Below, piece after piece: positions 7,034 to 16,600 of a stretch of 64,000 nucleotides of DNA. The position numbers and the translations under genes were made by a program. The first letter of the stretch is position 1. The number at the start of each line of letters is the position of its first letter. The notes beneath the pieces are model-generated. The model searched no databases. It worked only from the letters and a program-made list of their open reading frames with translations, and was not told the DNA's origin. Source of the DNA: Pseudomonas sp. GR 6-02 (lineage in GTDB: Bacteria > Pseudomonadota > Gammaproteobacteria > Pseudomonadales > Pseudomonadaceae); NCBI RefSeq assembly GCF_001655615.1, contig NZ_CP011567.1:2799001-2863000 (forward strand). The letters are read 5' to 3'.

Positions 7034-9457
7034 TTACTTGCTATCAGGCAGCGCGTAAGCGATCACATAATCGCCGCGATCGGGCGACTGACGCGCACCA
7101 CCCGCGGTGATGACAACGTACTGCTTGCCTGTTTTCGGCGACACATACGTCATCGGGCCACCCTGGCTGCCCACGGGTAGCCGGGCTTTCCAGGCCTCTT
7201 CTCCGTTGGCGGAATTGAAGGCGCGCAGGTAGTAGTCCTGTGTACCGGCAATGAACACCAGGCCGCCCTGGGTAGAGAGCGTACCACCCAGCGTCGGCAT
7301 GCCGATCGGCAACGGCAGATGCATCTTGATACCCAACGGGCCAGTGTCCTGGACGGTGCCGACCGGCACTTGCCACGCGACTTTCTGGGTTTTCATGTCG
7401 ATCGCGGTCAGTGTGCCAAAAGGCGGTGCCTGGCAAGGGATGCCGGCAACCGACAGGAAGCGGTTCTTGTTCACTGCATACGGGGTGCCTTTGAGCGGTA
7501 CTGCGCCCATGCCGGTGTTCAGTGCTTCACCACCGGAAGAGGTCTTGGCATCTTTCTGCGCCGCAATCATCTGGATCCACAGGCCCAGACGCATGTCGTT
7601 GACGAAGATAAAACCGTGTACCGGGTCAGTCGAGATACCACCCCAGTTCATCCCTCCCAGCGAGCCCGGGAAGCTCAGCGAGATATCGGTGCCTGGTGCG
7701 GTGTACAGCCCGTCGTAACGCATTTTCTTGAACGAGATACGGCAGAGCAGTTGATCGAACGGCGTTGCCCCCCACATGTCCGACTCGGTCAGCGTTTGCG
7801 CGCCGATCGCTGGCATGCCCACCGATTTCGGCTGAGTCAGCGAGTAAGGCTCGTTCGGGATGTTCGAGGTTTTGACCGGAACCTCTTCAACCTTGGTCAG
7901 CGGCTTGCCGGTGGCGCGGTCAAGCACGAAGATCTGGCCGGCTTTGGTGCCGATCACTACGGCGGGCACCTTGCTGCCGTCGGCTTTGGTGAAGTCGATC
8001 AGGCTTGGCTGCATGGGCAGGTCGAAGTCCCACAGGTCGTTGTGGACGGTTTGGTAGACCCACTTTTCTTCGCCGGTTGTTGCGTTCAGTGCAAGAACGG
8101 AAGCGCCGTACTTGTGGTTCAGTGCCGTACGTTCCACACCGTAGATGTCGGTGGACGAACTGCCCATCGGCAAGAACACGGTGTTCATTGCCGGGTCGTA
8201 GGACATCGGTGCCCAGCTGTTGGGCGTGCTGCGCACGTAGGTGCTGCCGGCCGCCGGAGCCTGCTTGTCTTCGGGGTTGCCCGGGTCGAATGCCCAGCGC
8301 ATCTCGCCGGTGACGACGTCGAAACCACGGATCACGCCACCTGGCATGTCGGTTTGGACGTTGTCGGCGACACGGCCGCCGACAACCACGGTGGTCCCGG
8401 CCATCAGCGGTGCCGATGACAGCTGGTAATAGGAATCAGGGACGTCGCCAAGACCTGCTTTCAGATCAACCTGGCCGTTGTTACCGAAGCCCTGGCAGAA
8501 CTCCCCTGTATCGGCGTCCACTGCAATCAGGCGCGCATCGATGGTGTTGGTCAGCAGACGGCGCTGGCAGTTGGCGCCGGCCGGTATCGACACGGGTTTG
8601 ACAGGTGTGCTGCCGTCAGCAGGCTGGGCGAGCGCAGCGGTAGCGTCGAAGTAGGCGATACCGCGGCAACGTTGCCAAACACGGGTCTTGGCGTTGATCT
8701 CGTTTTTCCACAGCTGTTTACCGGTGTCGGCATCCAGTGCGATGAGGTTGTTGTGCGGGGTGCAGATGAACACCTTGTCGCCAACCTGCAACGGTGTCAT
8801 CTGATCTTCGGCGCCATTGCCGTCGCTGATCGCGATGTCCCCGGTATTGTAGGTCCATGCCGGCACCAGCTTCGAGACGTTGCTACGGTTGATCTGGTCC
8901 AGAGCAGCGAAGCGGCCGCCACCTTCGTCGTTACCGTAGTGTTCCCAGTTTTTCTGGGCCTTGGCAGGGTCGACCGTGGTCAGGCCAGGGCCGTCACCGG
9001 TCGGCGAAACAGGGGCATGGGGTACGAACATACCGGCACCACCTGCAACGATGGCGACTGCCAGCACACCGCTCAGAGCGTAGCCACTGCGGCCGCTGGC
9101 CAGGCTATTGGCCTTGCGCAGATGGGGGTAGACCAATGCCACCAACAGGCTCAGCACGCCCAGGGCGAACAAGCGAGAGATCAGTGGCCAGAAATTCAGT
9201 CCGACATCGGCCAGCGCCCAAATCACGGTCAGCACCATCACCGCCGCGAACAGCCAGGCACCCTGCAGACGCTGCTTGAAGAGCAGTACCGCAGAGACGA
9301 TCAAACCGAAACCGGCGAGCAGGAAGTACCAGCTGCCACCCAGCGTGGCGAGGTAGCCACCACCGGTTGCGAAGAATAATCCAAATACCAGCACACCGAA
9401 GGCGACGACCCAGATGGGCCAGCGGCTGACGGATGCCGAAGGTCGAGACTTAGTCAT
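7034..9457 (-). CDS. quiA: Membrane-bound PQQ-dependent dehydrogenase, probably quinate/shikimate dehydrogenase
   Basis: 807-residue quinoprotein with about five N-terminal transmembrane helices (residues ~10-150) and a periplasmic eight-bladed PQQ propeller with repeated LDxxTGxxxW/A tryptophan-docking motifs and the VHNDLWDFDLP segment carrying the probable catalytic Asp. It oxidises a polyol or cyclitol and reduces ubiquinone. The family contains both glucose and quinate/shikimate enzymes. Quinate is favoured here by context: it lies beside pcaHG (quinate is catabolised through protocatechuate) and has a PcaQ-like dyad at 9533-9548 upstream. ATG 9457 (MTKSRPSAS) is preferred over the longer frame from 9517, with AGGA upstream. 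Glucose dehydrogenase remains possible. Confidence 0.75.
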   Translation of the reverse strand: MTKSRPSASVSRWPIWVVAFGVLVFGLFFATGGGYLATLGGSWYFLLAGFGLIVSAVLLFKQRLQGAWLFAAVMVLTVIWALADVGLNFWPLISRLFALGVLSLLVALVYPHLRKANSLASGRSGYALSGVLAVAIVAGGAGMFVPHAPVSPTGDGPGLTTVDPAKAQKNWEHYGNDEGGGRFAALDQINRSNVSKLVPAWTYNTGDIAISDGNGAEDQMTPLQVGDKVFICTPHNNLIALDADTGKQLWKNEINAKTRVWQRCRGIAYFDATAALAQPADGSTPVKPVSIPAGANCQRRLLTNTIDARLIAVDADTGEFCQGFGNNGQVDLKAGLGDVPDSYYQLSSAPLMAGTTVVVGGRVADNVQTDMPGGVIRGFDVVTGEMRWAFDPGNPEDKQAPAAGSTYVRSTPNSWAPMSYDPAMNTVFLPMGSSSTDIYGVERTALNHKYGASVLALNATTGEEKWVYQTVHNDLWDFDLPMQPSLIDFTKADGSKVPAVVIGTKAGQIFVLDRATGKPLTKVEEVPVKTSNIPNEPYSLTQPKSVGMPAIGAQTLTESDMWGATPFDQLLCRISFKKMRYDGLYTAPGTDISLSFPGSLGGMNWGGISTDPVHGFIFVNDMRLGLWIQMIAAQKDAKTSSGGEALNTGMGAVPLKGTPYAVNKNRFLSVAGIPCQAPPFGTLTAIDMKTQKVAWQVPVGTVQDTGPLGIKMHLPLPIGMPTLGGTLSTQGGLVFIAGTQDYYLRAFNSANGEEAWKARLPVGSQGGPMTYVSPKTGKQYVVITAGGARQSPDRGDYVIAYALPDSK

Positions 9458-9532
9458 GTTGCATGATCCTACTGACGCATGAACGTTTGTGGGGAGGGTT
9501 AAGAGCAGTGAAGGCAAGTCTGAAAATAGTTG

Positions 9533-9548
9533 TTAACTATTTGGTTAA
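9533..9548. promoter_or_regulatory. Second PcaQ-like dyad, upstream of the quinoprotein dehydrogenase
   Basis: Plus strand TTAACT-ATTT-GGTTAA; on the gene strand TTAACC-N4-AGTTAA, 10 of 12 positions of ATAACC-N4-GGTTAA. Its four-base spacer is identical to that of the site before pcaH. It lies about 76-91 nt upstream of the dehydrogenase start, the usual distance for a LysR activator site. Confidence 0.5.
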
Positions 9549-9700
9549 TTGCGCAAAGATATCAAAAAAAGCGAGCCCTGCGACAAATTGTCATTTGCCG
9601 GAAAGGAGAAACACTGTTGCGAAGATGGTAACAATCGAGAGAAATGCCCTGAACATGCGGGTCGAGCTGGCGAAGATTGCCTTCAGCCAGGTGTGATTGC

Positions 9701-10855
9701 CTACCGCAAAGAGCGATAGGCAATGGGGTCGACGTACGCCGATTGCAGGTCCCGCTCCGGGATTTCCCAGATGATTTGCTTTGGCGGCGTTTCTTTGGAA
9801 GCCGGGTTGTTGAGGTAGCTGTTTGCAGCGCCAGAGAACGCTCCACCGTCTTTGGCGAAGTTACCCACGGGGGCGCCCAGTGCCTGCTGCAGAAACCCTG
9901 CGAAGTTGGAGTTGCGTGAGAATGAAGTGCCGATGAGCGCGGTGTTGGGGAGGTCGGCATCGCCAAAAAGGTCTGCCTCAGTGTCAGGGTTGGCGGCCGA
10001 CGTAACGGGAAGTTCGTGGGTGCTGGTTTGGGCGACCATGTCAGGTGCGGGTTGCCATTTGAGCGGCAGCCAGTCGATGCCCGCCAGATGGACCAGATCG
10101 CCAGGTCGAACCGCGAGCGGGGCATGACGTTCATTGAACGACCTGCTTGGCGTGGCGCTGATGCCCAGGGTCTTCAGGCGCTGTGTGATGGCATCGGCCG
10201 CCGTTTTCGCGCCGGATTCGCTCCAGTGCGTATCGGTGCGCAACCAGGCACTGGCCCCCAGTGGCGTCAGCGCAGCGGTGAGGTCCAGATTCGACACGCC
10301 GCCCGCATCCAGCTTTGAGGTCCAGGCCTGGATGCGTCCTTCGAGAGCAGCTGGGCGGTGCAGTGTGCAACGCTGCTCGGAAGCGATGCGGCTCTTGTCT
10401 GGAACGATGACCACCAGCAGGCTGATACCACGCTGGGAGAGCTGCTGCTTCAGGTCAATCACGGCCTGGGCTTTGGCATCGGCATTGCGCTGCGCTTGAT
10501 GATTAACCTTGAGCTCATCGGCCAAAAACAACCAGCCAGGACAACCTGAGCGAACCCTCGGCCCGGTGTCACTGAGGAGCAGCCAACTGACTCCGCGCTC
10601 CAGCTTGGCGAAGGTCGTGGGGAGGTGAGCGTTCGACAGTTCCTTGGCGAGTCGATGAGTGATATCGCCGTCAAGAATCTGCGAGGTCTGCACTTCACCG
10701 GGTAACAGTGAGATCTGCCCTGAAACGATCAGACGGCCAGAGGACAGCAGTCCGACGAACAGGAATATCAGCAGCGCCACGCCTGCCAACCGACTGCTGC
10801 GAATCGCCAAATCATCTGGCTGAGTAGGGAGCGGGGGAGGCTTTAGGGTTGTCAT
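9701..10855 (-). CDS. wssI: WssI, AlgJ/AlgX-like SGNH acetyltransferase for cellulose acetylation
   Basis: 384-residue protein with a single N-terminal membrane anchor (residues ~25-45) and a periplasmic SGNH-like domain. The predicted triad is Asp208 and His210 in RTDTHWS and Ser311 in GTSFSRN, as in AlgJ/AlgX of alginate acetylation. It should transfer acetyl groups delivered by WssH to exported cellulose. Start ATG 10855 overlaps the wssH stop codon by one base (TGATG), showing translational coupling; the longer open frame to 10936 is a shadow inside wssH. It is the last wss gene here; the next minus-strand gene is the quinoprotein dehydrogenase, 243 bp on. Confidence 0.88.
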   Translation of the reverse strand: MTTLKPPPLPTQPDDLAIRSSRLAGVALLIFLFVGLLSSGRLIVSGQISLLPGEVQTSQILDGDITHRLAKELSNAHLPTTFAKLERGVSWLLLSDTGPRVRSGCPGWLFLADELKVNHQAQRNADAKAQAVIDLKQQLSQRGISLLVVIVPDKSRIASEQRCTLHRPAALEGRIQAWTSKLDAGGVSNLDLTAALTPLGASAWLRTDTHWSESGAKTAADAITQRLKTLGISATPSRSFNERHAPLAVRPGDLVHLAGIDWLPLKWQPAPDMVAQTSTHELPVTSAANPDTEADLFGDADLPNTALIGTSFSRNSNFAGFLQQALGAPVGNFAKDGGAFSGAANSYLNNPASKETPPKQIIWEIPERDLQSAYVDPIAYRSLR

Positions 10856-12264
10856 CAGAATTGGAAGTACAGGAAGGGTACGGTTTCGCGACTGGCGATC
10901 AGTGCGAACGACAGCATGAAACCGGCGATGGGCCAAAGGGCGGTGGTGTGGAGCAATAGGCCGCCCAGTCGTTTCTCACAGTAAGGGTGCAACAACGGTG
11001 CAACGACACCGAACACCCCCAGCAAACCCGCAAGGCCGTGTACCGGGCGTAGGGTCGCGGACAGTTCGTCACCGAGGGCAATGCCTTGCAGCCCGAACTG
11101 TCCGGCATACAGGCTCAGCGCGCTGTGAAAGTCGGGGGCGCGGAACAGTGTCCAGGCCAGGCAGACGAACAGCAGGGTCAGCCCATGGGAAAACACTGGC
11201 TGTAACGGGGGCAGGGTAGAGCTGTTCCAGACACGATTCACACACAACGCAATACCATGGGCGCTGCCCCACAGCAGATAATTCCAGCTATCGCCACCGT
11301 GCCAGAGGCCGGCGATAGCCATGATCAGGAACAGGTTGCGATAGGTTTTCCAGGTGCCGTTGCGATTACCACCCAGCGAAATATACAGATAGTCACGCAG
11401 CCAGCTGGACAGCGACAAATGCCAGCGGCGCCAGAAGTCCTGGATGCTGTTGGCCAGATAGGGACGGTTGAAGTTCTCGGGAAAGTGGAAGCCCAGCATC
11501 AATCCAAGACCAATGGCCATGGCGCTGTAGCCGGCGAAGTCGAAGAACAGTTGCAAGGAGTAAGCAAGGCAGCCGATCCAGGCGTCAGAGAAACTTGGGT
11601 TCTGCACATTGAACGCCACATCGACCACCGGCGACAGGGTGTCGGCCACCAGGACCTTCATGCTCATCCCGACCATGAACCGGCGTGCGCCCAGCGAGAA
11701 ATTCTGCCAGTTGAAGTGACGCTGATTCAGCTCACGCCGAACCCAGTCATAGCGAATGATGGGACCGGCGACCGAATGGCCGAACATCGAAATATAGGTG
11801 GCGTAATTAATGAAGCAGCGTTCGGCCGGCACGGTGCGGCGGTGTACATCCACCAGATAGGAAATCGCCTGCAAGACGATAAACGATAGCCCGGCCGGCA
11901 TGATGACTCGCTGCCAGTCCAGCGGCATGGCGCCAGACCAGGCAAGGGCATCGATCAACGTACCGGCGACGATGTTGGCGTACTTGTACCAGCACAGCAC
12001 CGCTGTGTTGAGCACGATCAGTGTCACGAGTAGCCGCACGCGACCCTTGTCTTTTTCCCGCAAGGCGTCAATCAGCAAGCCGCCGGCCCACGCCGTGATC
12101 GTCAGCACCACATGCACTGCGAGGAACCGAGGGCTCAACCAGCCATAGAACAGCCAGCTGCCGATCAGTAACGTGACATTGCGCCAGGCGGCTGGGCACA
12201 CTGCATAGCTGCACAGGAACAGCGGCAGGAACAACGTCAGAAACTCGAGAGAGGCAAAAACCAT
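10855..12264 (-). CDS. wssH: WssH, AlgI-like membrane-bound O-acyltransferase (MBOAT)
   Basis: 469-residue polytopic MBOAT protein, close in layout to AlgI. It starts MVFASLEFLTLFLPLFLCSY and has the diagnostic FWRRWHLSLSSWLRDYLYI segment (near residue 275) and the catalytic His in GLWHGGDSWNYLLWG. It is expected to carry acetyl groups from a cytoplasmic donor across the inner membrane for WssI/WssF. Between wssG (18 nt upstream) and wssI (1-nt overlap). The fusion of cellulose synthase with alginate-style acetylation genes in one operon defines the wss system. Confidence 0.93.
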   Translation of the reverse strand: MVFASLEFLTLFLPLFLCSYAVCPAAWRNVTLLIGSWLFYGWLSPRFLAVHVVLTITAWAGGLLIDALREKDKGRVRLLVTLIVLNTAVLCWYKYANIVAGTLIDALAWSGAMPLDWQRVIMPAGLSFIVLQAISYLVDVHRRTVPAERCFINYATYISMFGHSVAGPIIRYDWVRRELNQRHFNWQNFSLGARRFMVGMSMKVLVADTLSPVVDVAFNVQNPSFSDAWIGCLAYSLQLFFDFAGYSAMAIGLGLMLGFHFPENFNRPYLANSIQDFWRRWHLSLSSWLRDYLYISLGGNRNGTWKTYRNLFLIMAIAGLWHGGDSWNYLLWGSAHGIALCVNRVWNSSTLPPLQPVFSHGLTLLFVCLAWTLFRAPDFHSALSLYAGQFGLQGIALGDELSATLRPVHGLAGLLGVFGVVAPLLHPYCEKRLGGLLLHTTALWPIAGFMLSFALIASRETVPFLYFQF

Positions 12265-12282
12265 GGTGGTGGCGCGATCCGA

Positions 12283-12957
12283 TCAGTGGGCCAGGACGTC
12301 AGTCGCGAGCAACAGGTGCGGGCCATTTGCACCAGGTAGCAGCACAACGCTGTAGCGTTCGCCGGCCTTGAGCTGGCCGAGGTCAAGTGGCGCACCGACA
12401 TTGGTTTGGGCGCAGACCAATTGAACCGACAGGCTGACCGGGTTGATCGCTCGGCGTTGCACGCTGCCGTCGGCCACCTCCTTGAACAGGTCGGTGTTTT
12501 TCCCCGCAGCACGCAAACCGGCCTGGGTGCACGCTGGATCGGCACTGATAAACGCCAGCGAGGCTCTCAGGCTATTGAAATCGTCGGGTTGCTCACGGAT
12601 GACGACCTGACGGATACCTTGAGCGCTATCTGGCAAAGCGATCACACTGGCGAATTCGCCTGCTGCTACCTGGATGTCCAGCGGCTGGCTTTTGCCGTTG
12701 CGTTCCAGGGTGCCCTTGATCGGCTGGTTGGCGGGCACGGGCAGGTAGTCGGACACGGCATTCGAACCCTCGAGCCTGAGGCTGGCCCGCGAGCCTTCGG
12801 CCAGCAGCTGCAAGGGGCGGTCGGCGGCGTTGATAAAGCGCAAGAAGGCCGAGTCCTGATCCGGGCCCGTCGGGTACAGGGCAATGTCGGCGGCCTGGGC
12901 GTGCAGGCTCAGCATCAAGGGCGCGAACAGCGCCCAGCCACATGCGGATCGAGTCAT
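12283..12957 (-). CDS. wssG: WssG, AlgF-like periplasmic acetylation accessory protein
   Basis: 224-residue secreted protein with a signal peptide (MTRSACGWALFAPLMLSLHAQAA) and the AlgF-like beta-rich body beginning ADIALYPTGPDQDSAFLRFINA. AlgF takes part in periplasmic O-acetylation of alginate; WssG has the same place in the cellulose acetylation module. ATG 12957 overlaps the wssF stop by 4 nt (ATGA), which fixes the start; the longer open frame to 13119 is a shadow inside wssF. Confidence 0.88.
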   Translation of the reverse strand: MTRSACGWALFAPLMLSLHAQAADIALYPTGPDQDSAFLRFINAADRPLQLLAEGSRASLRLEGSNAVSDYLPVPANQPIKGTLERNGKSQPLDIQVAAGEFASVIALPDSAQGIRQVVIREQPDDFNSLRASLAFISADPACTQAGLRAAGKNTDLFKEVADGSVQRRAINPVSLSVQLVCAQTNVGAPLDLGQLKAGERYSVVLLPGANGPHLLLATDVLAH

Positions 12958-13622
12958 TTGCCGGCTCCTGTGCTGCTGACGGTGTCGGCGGGCAACTTGG
13001 CCAACGCACCACCAATCGCAGTGCCCCAGGCTTGATAACCGGCAACGGTAAAGTGCTGCCCATCGGTGGTGATCCACTGCCCGGGTTTGGAGAACGTCAG
13101 CGAATCGATGTAGGTGCAAGGCGCCACGTTCGCGGCTAAAAACTGCGACATCAACTGGGTGCGGGCATCATTCTTCTGGTACATGCCACCGGCTTTGCCC
13201 CAGGCCGGGCCCACCCAGGCGCAACGGGTCCCGGTGGCCGCGATGGCCTTGGCCAGGCCGGTGACGCTTTGCCATGCCCAGGCCTTCGGAAACACGGGCT
13301 TGTCGTAGGACGCCATGGTGTCGCCGATGACCAGTACCACCAGGTCGGGCTTGTCGGCGGCGATCAGGTCCTGGATCGGTGTGGTGGTGGCGTCACGACC
13401 CTTGATCACCATCTTGTCGTTTCCTTTGCGCTCGGCACCGCAGTCGACCTTTTTACTGATCAGCCAGTCGCCAGCGCTGGCGCCACAGGCACCGATGGAG
13501 TGAACCAGGGCGCCTTGACGAGTCAGGTTGTCGTGCAGCGGCTCCAGCAAATGGTCCGCGAGGCTCATATGGCTCTCCCCAAGAACAAGGAGCGTCAGGC
13601 CGGCAAGGGCAGAAGTGGGCAT
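12954..13622 (-). CDS. wssF: WssF, SGNH-hydrolase-like cellulose acetylation protein
   Basis: 222-residue protein with a short hydrophobic N-terminus and a SGNH/GDSL-like fold: block I Ser17 in LGESHMS, and block V Asp187/His190 in TTDGQHF. In SBW25 WssF is required for, or assists, cellulose acetylation together with WssGHI; its exact reaction is not settled. It lies 17 nt downstream of wssE and overlaps wssG by 4 nt, so expression is coupled to the rest of the operon. Confidence 0.85.
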   Translation of the reverse strand: MPTSALAGLTLLVLGESHMSLADHLLEPLHDNLTRQGALVHSIGACGASAGDWLISKKVDCGAERKGNDKMVIKGRDATTTPIQDLIAADKPDLVVLVIGDTMASYDKPVFPKAWAWQSVTGLAKAIAATGTRCAWVGPAWGKAGGMYQKNDARTQLMSQFLAANVAPCTYIDSLTFSKPGQWITTDGQHFTVAGYQAWGTAIGGALAKLPADTVSSTGAGK

Positions 13623-13639
13623 CGGAAACTCCAGAATGA

Positions 13640-16600
13640 TCAGTTGGAATAAGGTGAGGTGTACGGGCTGACCGGCAGGCTCATGGGGCCGCTGATGTCC
13701 TCGAACAGGTAACGCAAAGACAGGGCGCCGCTGAATTGTTGGTAGTCGTGGGCGTTGTCCAGGCCCAGATTGGCGCCCAGCAGGAAGTTCGAAGCGACCT
13801 TGTATTCAGCCGCTGCGGCGACGCTGTAGCCGATCCCGGTTTTGTTTTGCCCGGCGTAACGCAGGCCCGAGGCCGCCTGCAGGGCTTTGTCGGTCGGGAA
13901 ATAGTCGACACTGTCTTGCTCGAAATGCTGCACGCCGACCGAGCCCTTGACTTGATACGTCAAGCGCCCGGTGCGTTGTGCCCAGGTCACCGGTACGCCC
14001 AGGGCGAAGAACGTCTGCGGACTGAAATAGCCGCCGTGGCCATAGGTGAAATAGTCCTGATTGTTCGCGTAGCTGATGCCGGTCATGCTCAGGCCGACGG
14101 TCAGCTTGCTGTCCGTTGCATTTTGCAGGTACCAGTAGATGCCGCTGCCCAGTTCACTGCGGCTGTTGGATTCGACATGGTTGCCCAATAGCTGGTGCCA
14201 GGAGGCGTAGCCATAGGCGCCGACTTCGCTGTCGTCATAGCTCAACTGGCCGCGCCCGCCGTTGGCGGTCACACCGCCCCAGGACTGCCCGCTGCGTTTG
14301 TCCGTGGTGCCGGCAAACGAGGTGACGCTGTCAGTCACCGGACGCCGGGAAACGCTCACCCCGTAGCGGACATTAGAGGAGTCGCTTATGGGGCGATCAA
14401 CGCTGATGCCGCCCGTGGCGGTGGAGTATTTGAAGCCGAGCGGGGTGGTACCGAGATCGGCCTTGAGCCCATCCGCGGGCCGTTGGATAGCGATGGAAAG
14501 ACCGACACCCTCGGTTTTTTGCGAGCCGGCGCCTTCGCTCTGCGCACCGCTACCGAAGCGCTGCAGTGCTTCGCCGCTGGCACTGCCGGCGTTCAGCGAG
14601 ACCGGTGTCACGCGCAGGGCGACGCGGCTTTCATCCAGCGGGATATTGATTTCCAGCGGCGTTTCAATATCGGTCAGTTTGCTCAACCCCGACTCACTGT
14701 TGTTGCTGCGAATGCTCACGCCCTGGGTGACGTAGGCACTGCGCTCCCGAAGGATTTTATTCAGCGCCAGTTGTGCGGGGCTGATGTCTTCACTCACCAG
14801 TGCAGCGCGCGGTAGCTGCGACTCGAATGGATTGCTCGCCTGCTGGGGCCTTGGCAGGGCGTCGATGCCAAAAGGGGAGGTAGACCTCACGCTGCCCGGC
14901 ATTTCCTGAGCCGGTGGCGGGATCGCTGCCAGCAAGGCGTCGCGACTGACCTCGCTGCGTGGCCCCGACACCCCCGCAAAAGGGTTGGGTGCCACCGTCG
15001 ACCCGGCCAGTTGGCCGCTCTGGTTTCTGCGTTTCTCGCTCTGTTCGATGGCCACTGCCTTGCGCAGCAGATCGGCCGCCATGCCGGTCTTGCCCATGTT
15101 CTGGTAGAGGCGTGCGGCCTCGGTCAGCGTTTGAGGGTTACCGGATTCGGTCTTGAGCAGCTGTTGCAGTGCCTGTTCGGCAAAACCTGTGTCATGTGCC
15201 AGCACCGCCGCGTCGGCGGCACCCAACAGCAGTTGTGGGTCGTTTGGCTGACGTTGTAACAGCGGCTTGTAGAGTTCGAGGGCTTTTGCCGTGTCGCCGT
15301 TGGCCGAATACATTCGCGCCAGCGCCGCGACGGCGGCGCTGTCACCGGGACGCTGCGCCAGTGCGGGCGCCAGCGTGTCATACGCGCTGGCCAGATTGCC
15401 TTGTTCACGCAGATGGTCAGCCTGGCGGATGCGATAGAGATGGAGCAGGTCGTCGAAACGCTTGCGAGTCGGTGCGTTCAAGGGCTTGTTCTGAAGGTCG
15501 CGCAGAATCTCGTTGACCTGCGCGTCTTCCCCGGACTCAAGCAGGACCGAGGCGTATTGCAGGATGAAGTCCGCCGAGGGCGCAGCGGTGTGTTGCAACT
15601 GGCCGCGCATGAGGGCCAGCGCTCGGGTCGGCTCGCCGATCTCGACATAGGCCGAGGCCAGGCTCGCCGTGCGATCTGGACTGTTGTTGGCCATCGGCTG
15701 AGTACGATCGAGCAAGGTCAGGGCTTCCTGGCGCTGTCCGCGCTTGCCCAACCCGATCGCCTGGCTGAGTTGCAGGTTGAGGCTGACATCAGCGGCCAGT
15801 GCTTCCATGTCCGGGGTGCGCTGGTCGGGGCGCAAGCGTCCCAAGGTTGCCTGGGCGGCTTTCCACTCACCCATCTGGACCGACAGCAAGGCGCTGACGT
15901 AAAGCGCATCGGCATTGTCGGGGTGGGCCTGGAGCATGGTGTTGATCAGGTCCCGAGCCTTTTGCGGTTCGCCCATCGCCAGGTTCAGGCGGGCCAGGGC
16001 GAAACGTGTCCAGACGTTGTCCGGTTCGTAGCGCAGCGCGTCTTGCAAGGCGTTGCGCGCAGCGGGCAGGTCGTTGCGTTGTTCGGCGAGGGCGGCCAGT
16101 TGTGTCGCGCGCAAGGCTTGCAGGCGTGCGGACTGGCCGGTCTTTGCCTGTCCGGTGGCTGGCAGGCTGTTGATCAGTTGCAGGGCTTCATCGTTCTTGC
16201 CGCTCTTGAGCAGCACATTGACCAACCCTTCCTGTGCTCGAGGGTCGTCGCGGCGCAGATTCAAAATTTGCCGATAGTTGCGCTGAGCCTCATCGAACTG
16301 GCCCGCGCTGGCCTGAATATCCGCCAGGGCGAGGAGAGCATCCGCCCCGTTTGGATTCTGCCGCAGCGCCTGGTTCACCAAGACCTGTGCCTGGGCTGTC
16401 TGGCCTTTGGCCTGGGCATCGCGGGCCTGCTGCAACGCAGACCAGTAGCGCACTTCGTTCAACGCCACTTGCCAGCGGCTGCCGTTGTGTTGTCGCGTGG
16501 CCTGCCCCAGGAGCTTTTCCGCTTCGGCCAGTCGCTGTTGCTGCTGGCGAATAACTCCAAGGCCGCCCAGCGCGTCAGCGTCATCGGGCTGGGTTTTCAA

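Noticed and set aside
7034..9457. Assignment as glucose dehydrogenase (gcd)
   Set aside because: The family fits, but proximity to pcaHG and a PcaQ-like dyad favour quinate/shikimate; kept as an alternative, not as the call.
9696..9724. ATTGCCTA...TAGGCAAT dyad at the end of wssI as a terminator
   Set aside because: It overlaps the coding end and no T-run follows on the gene strand.
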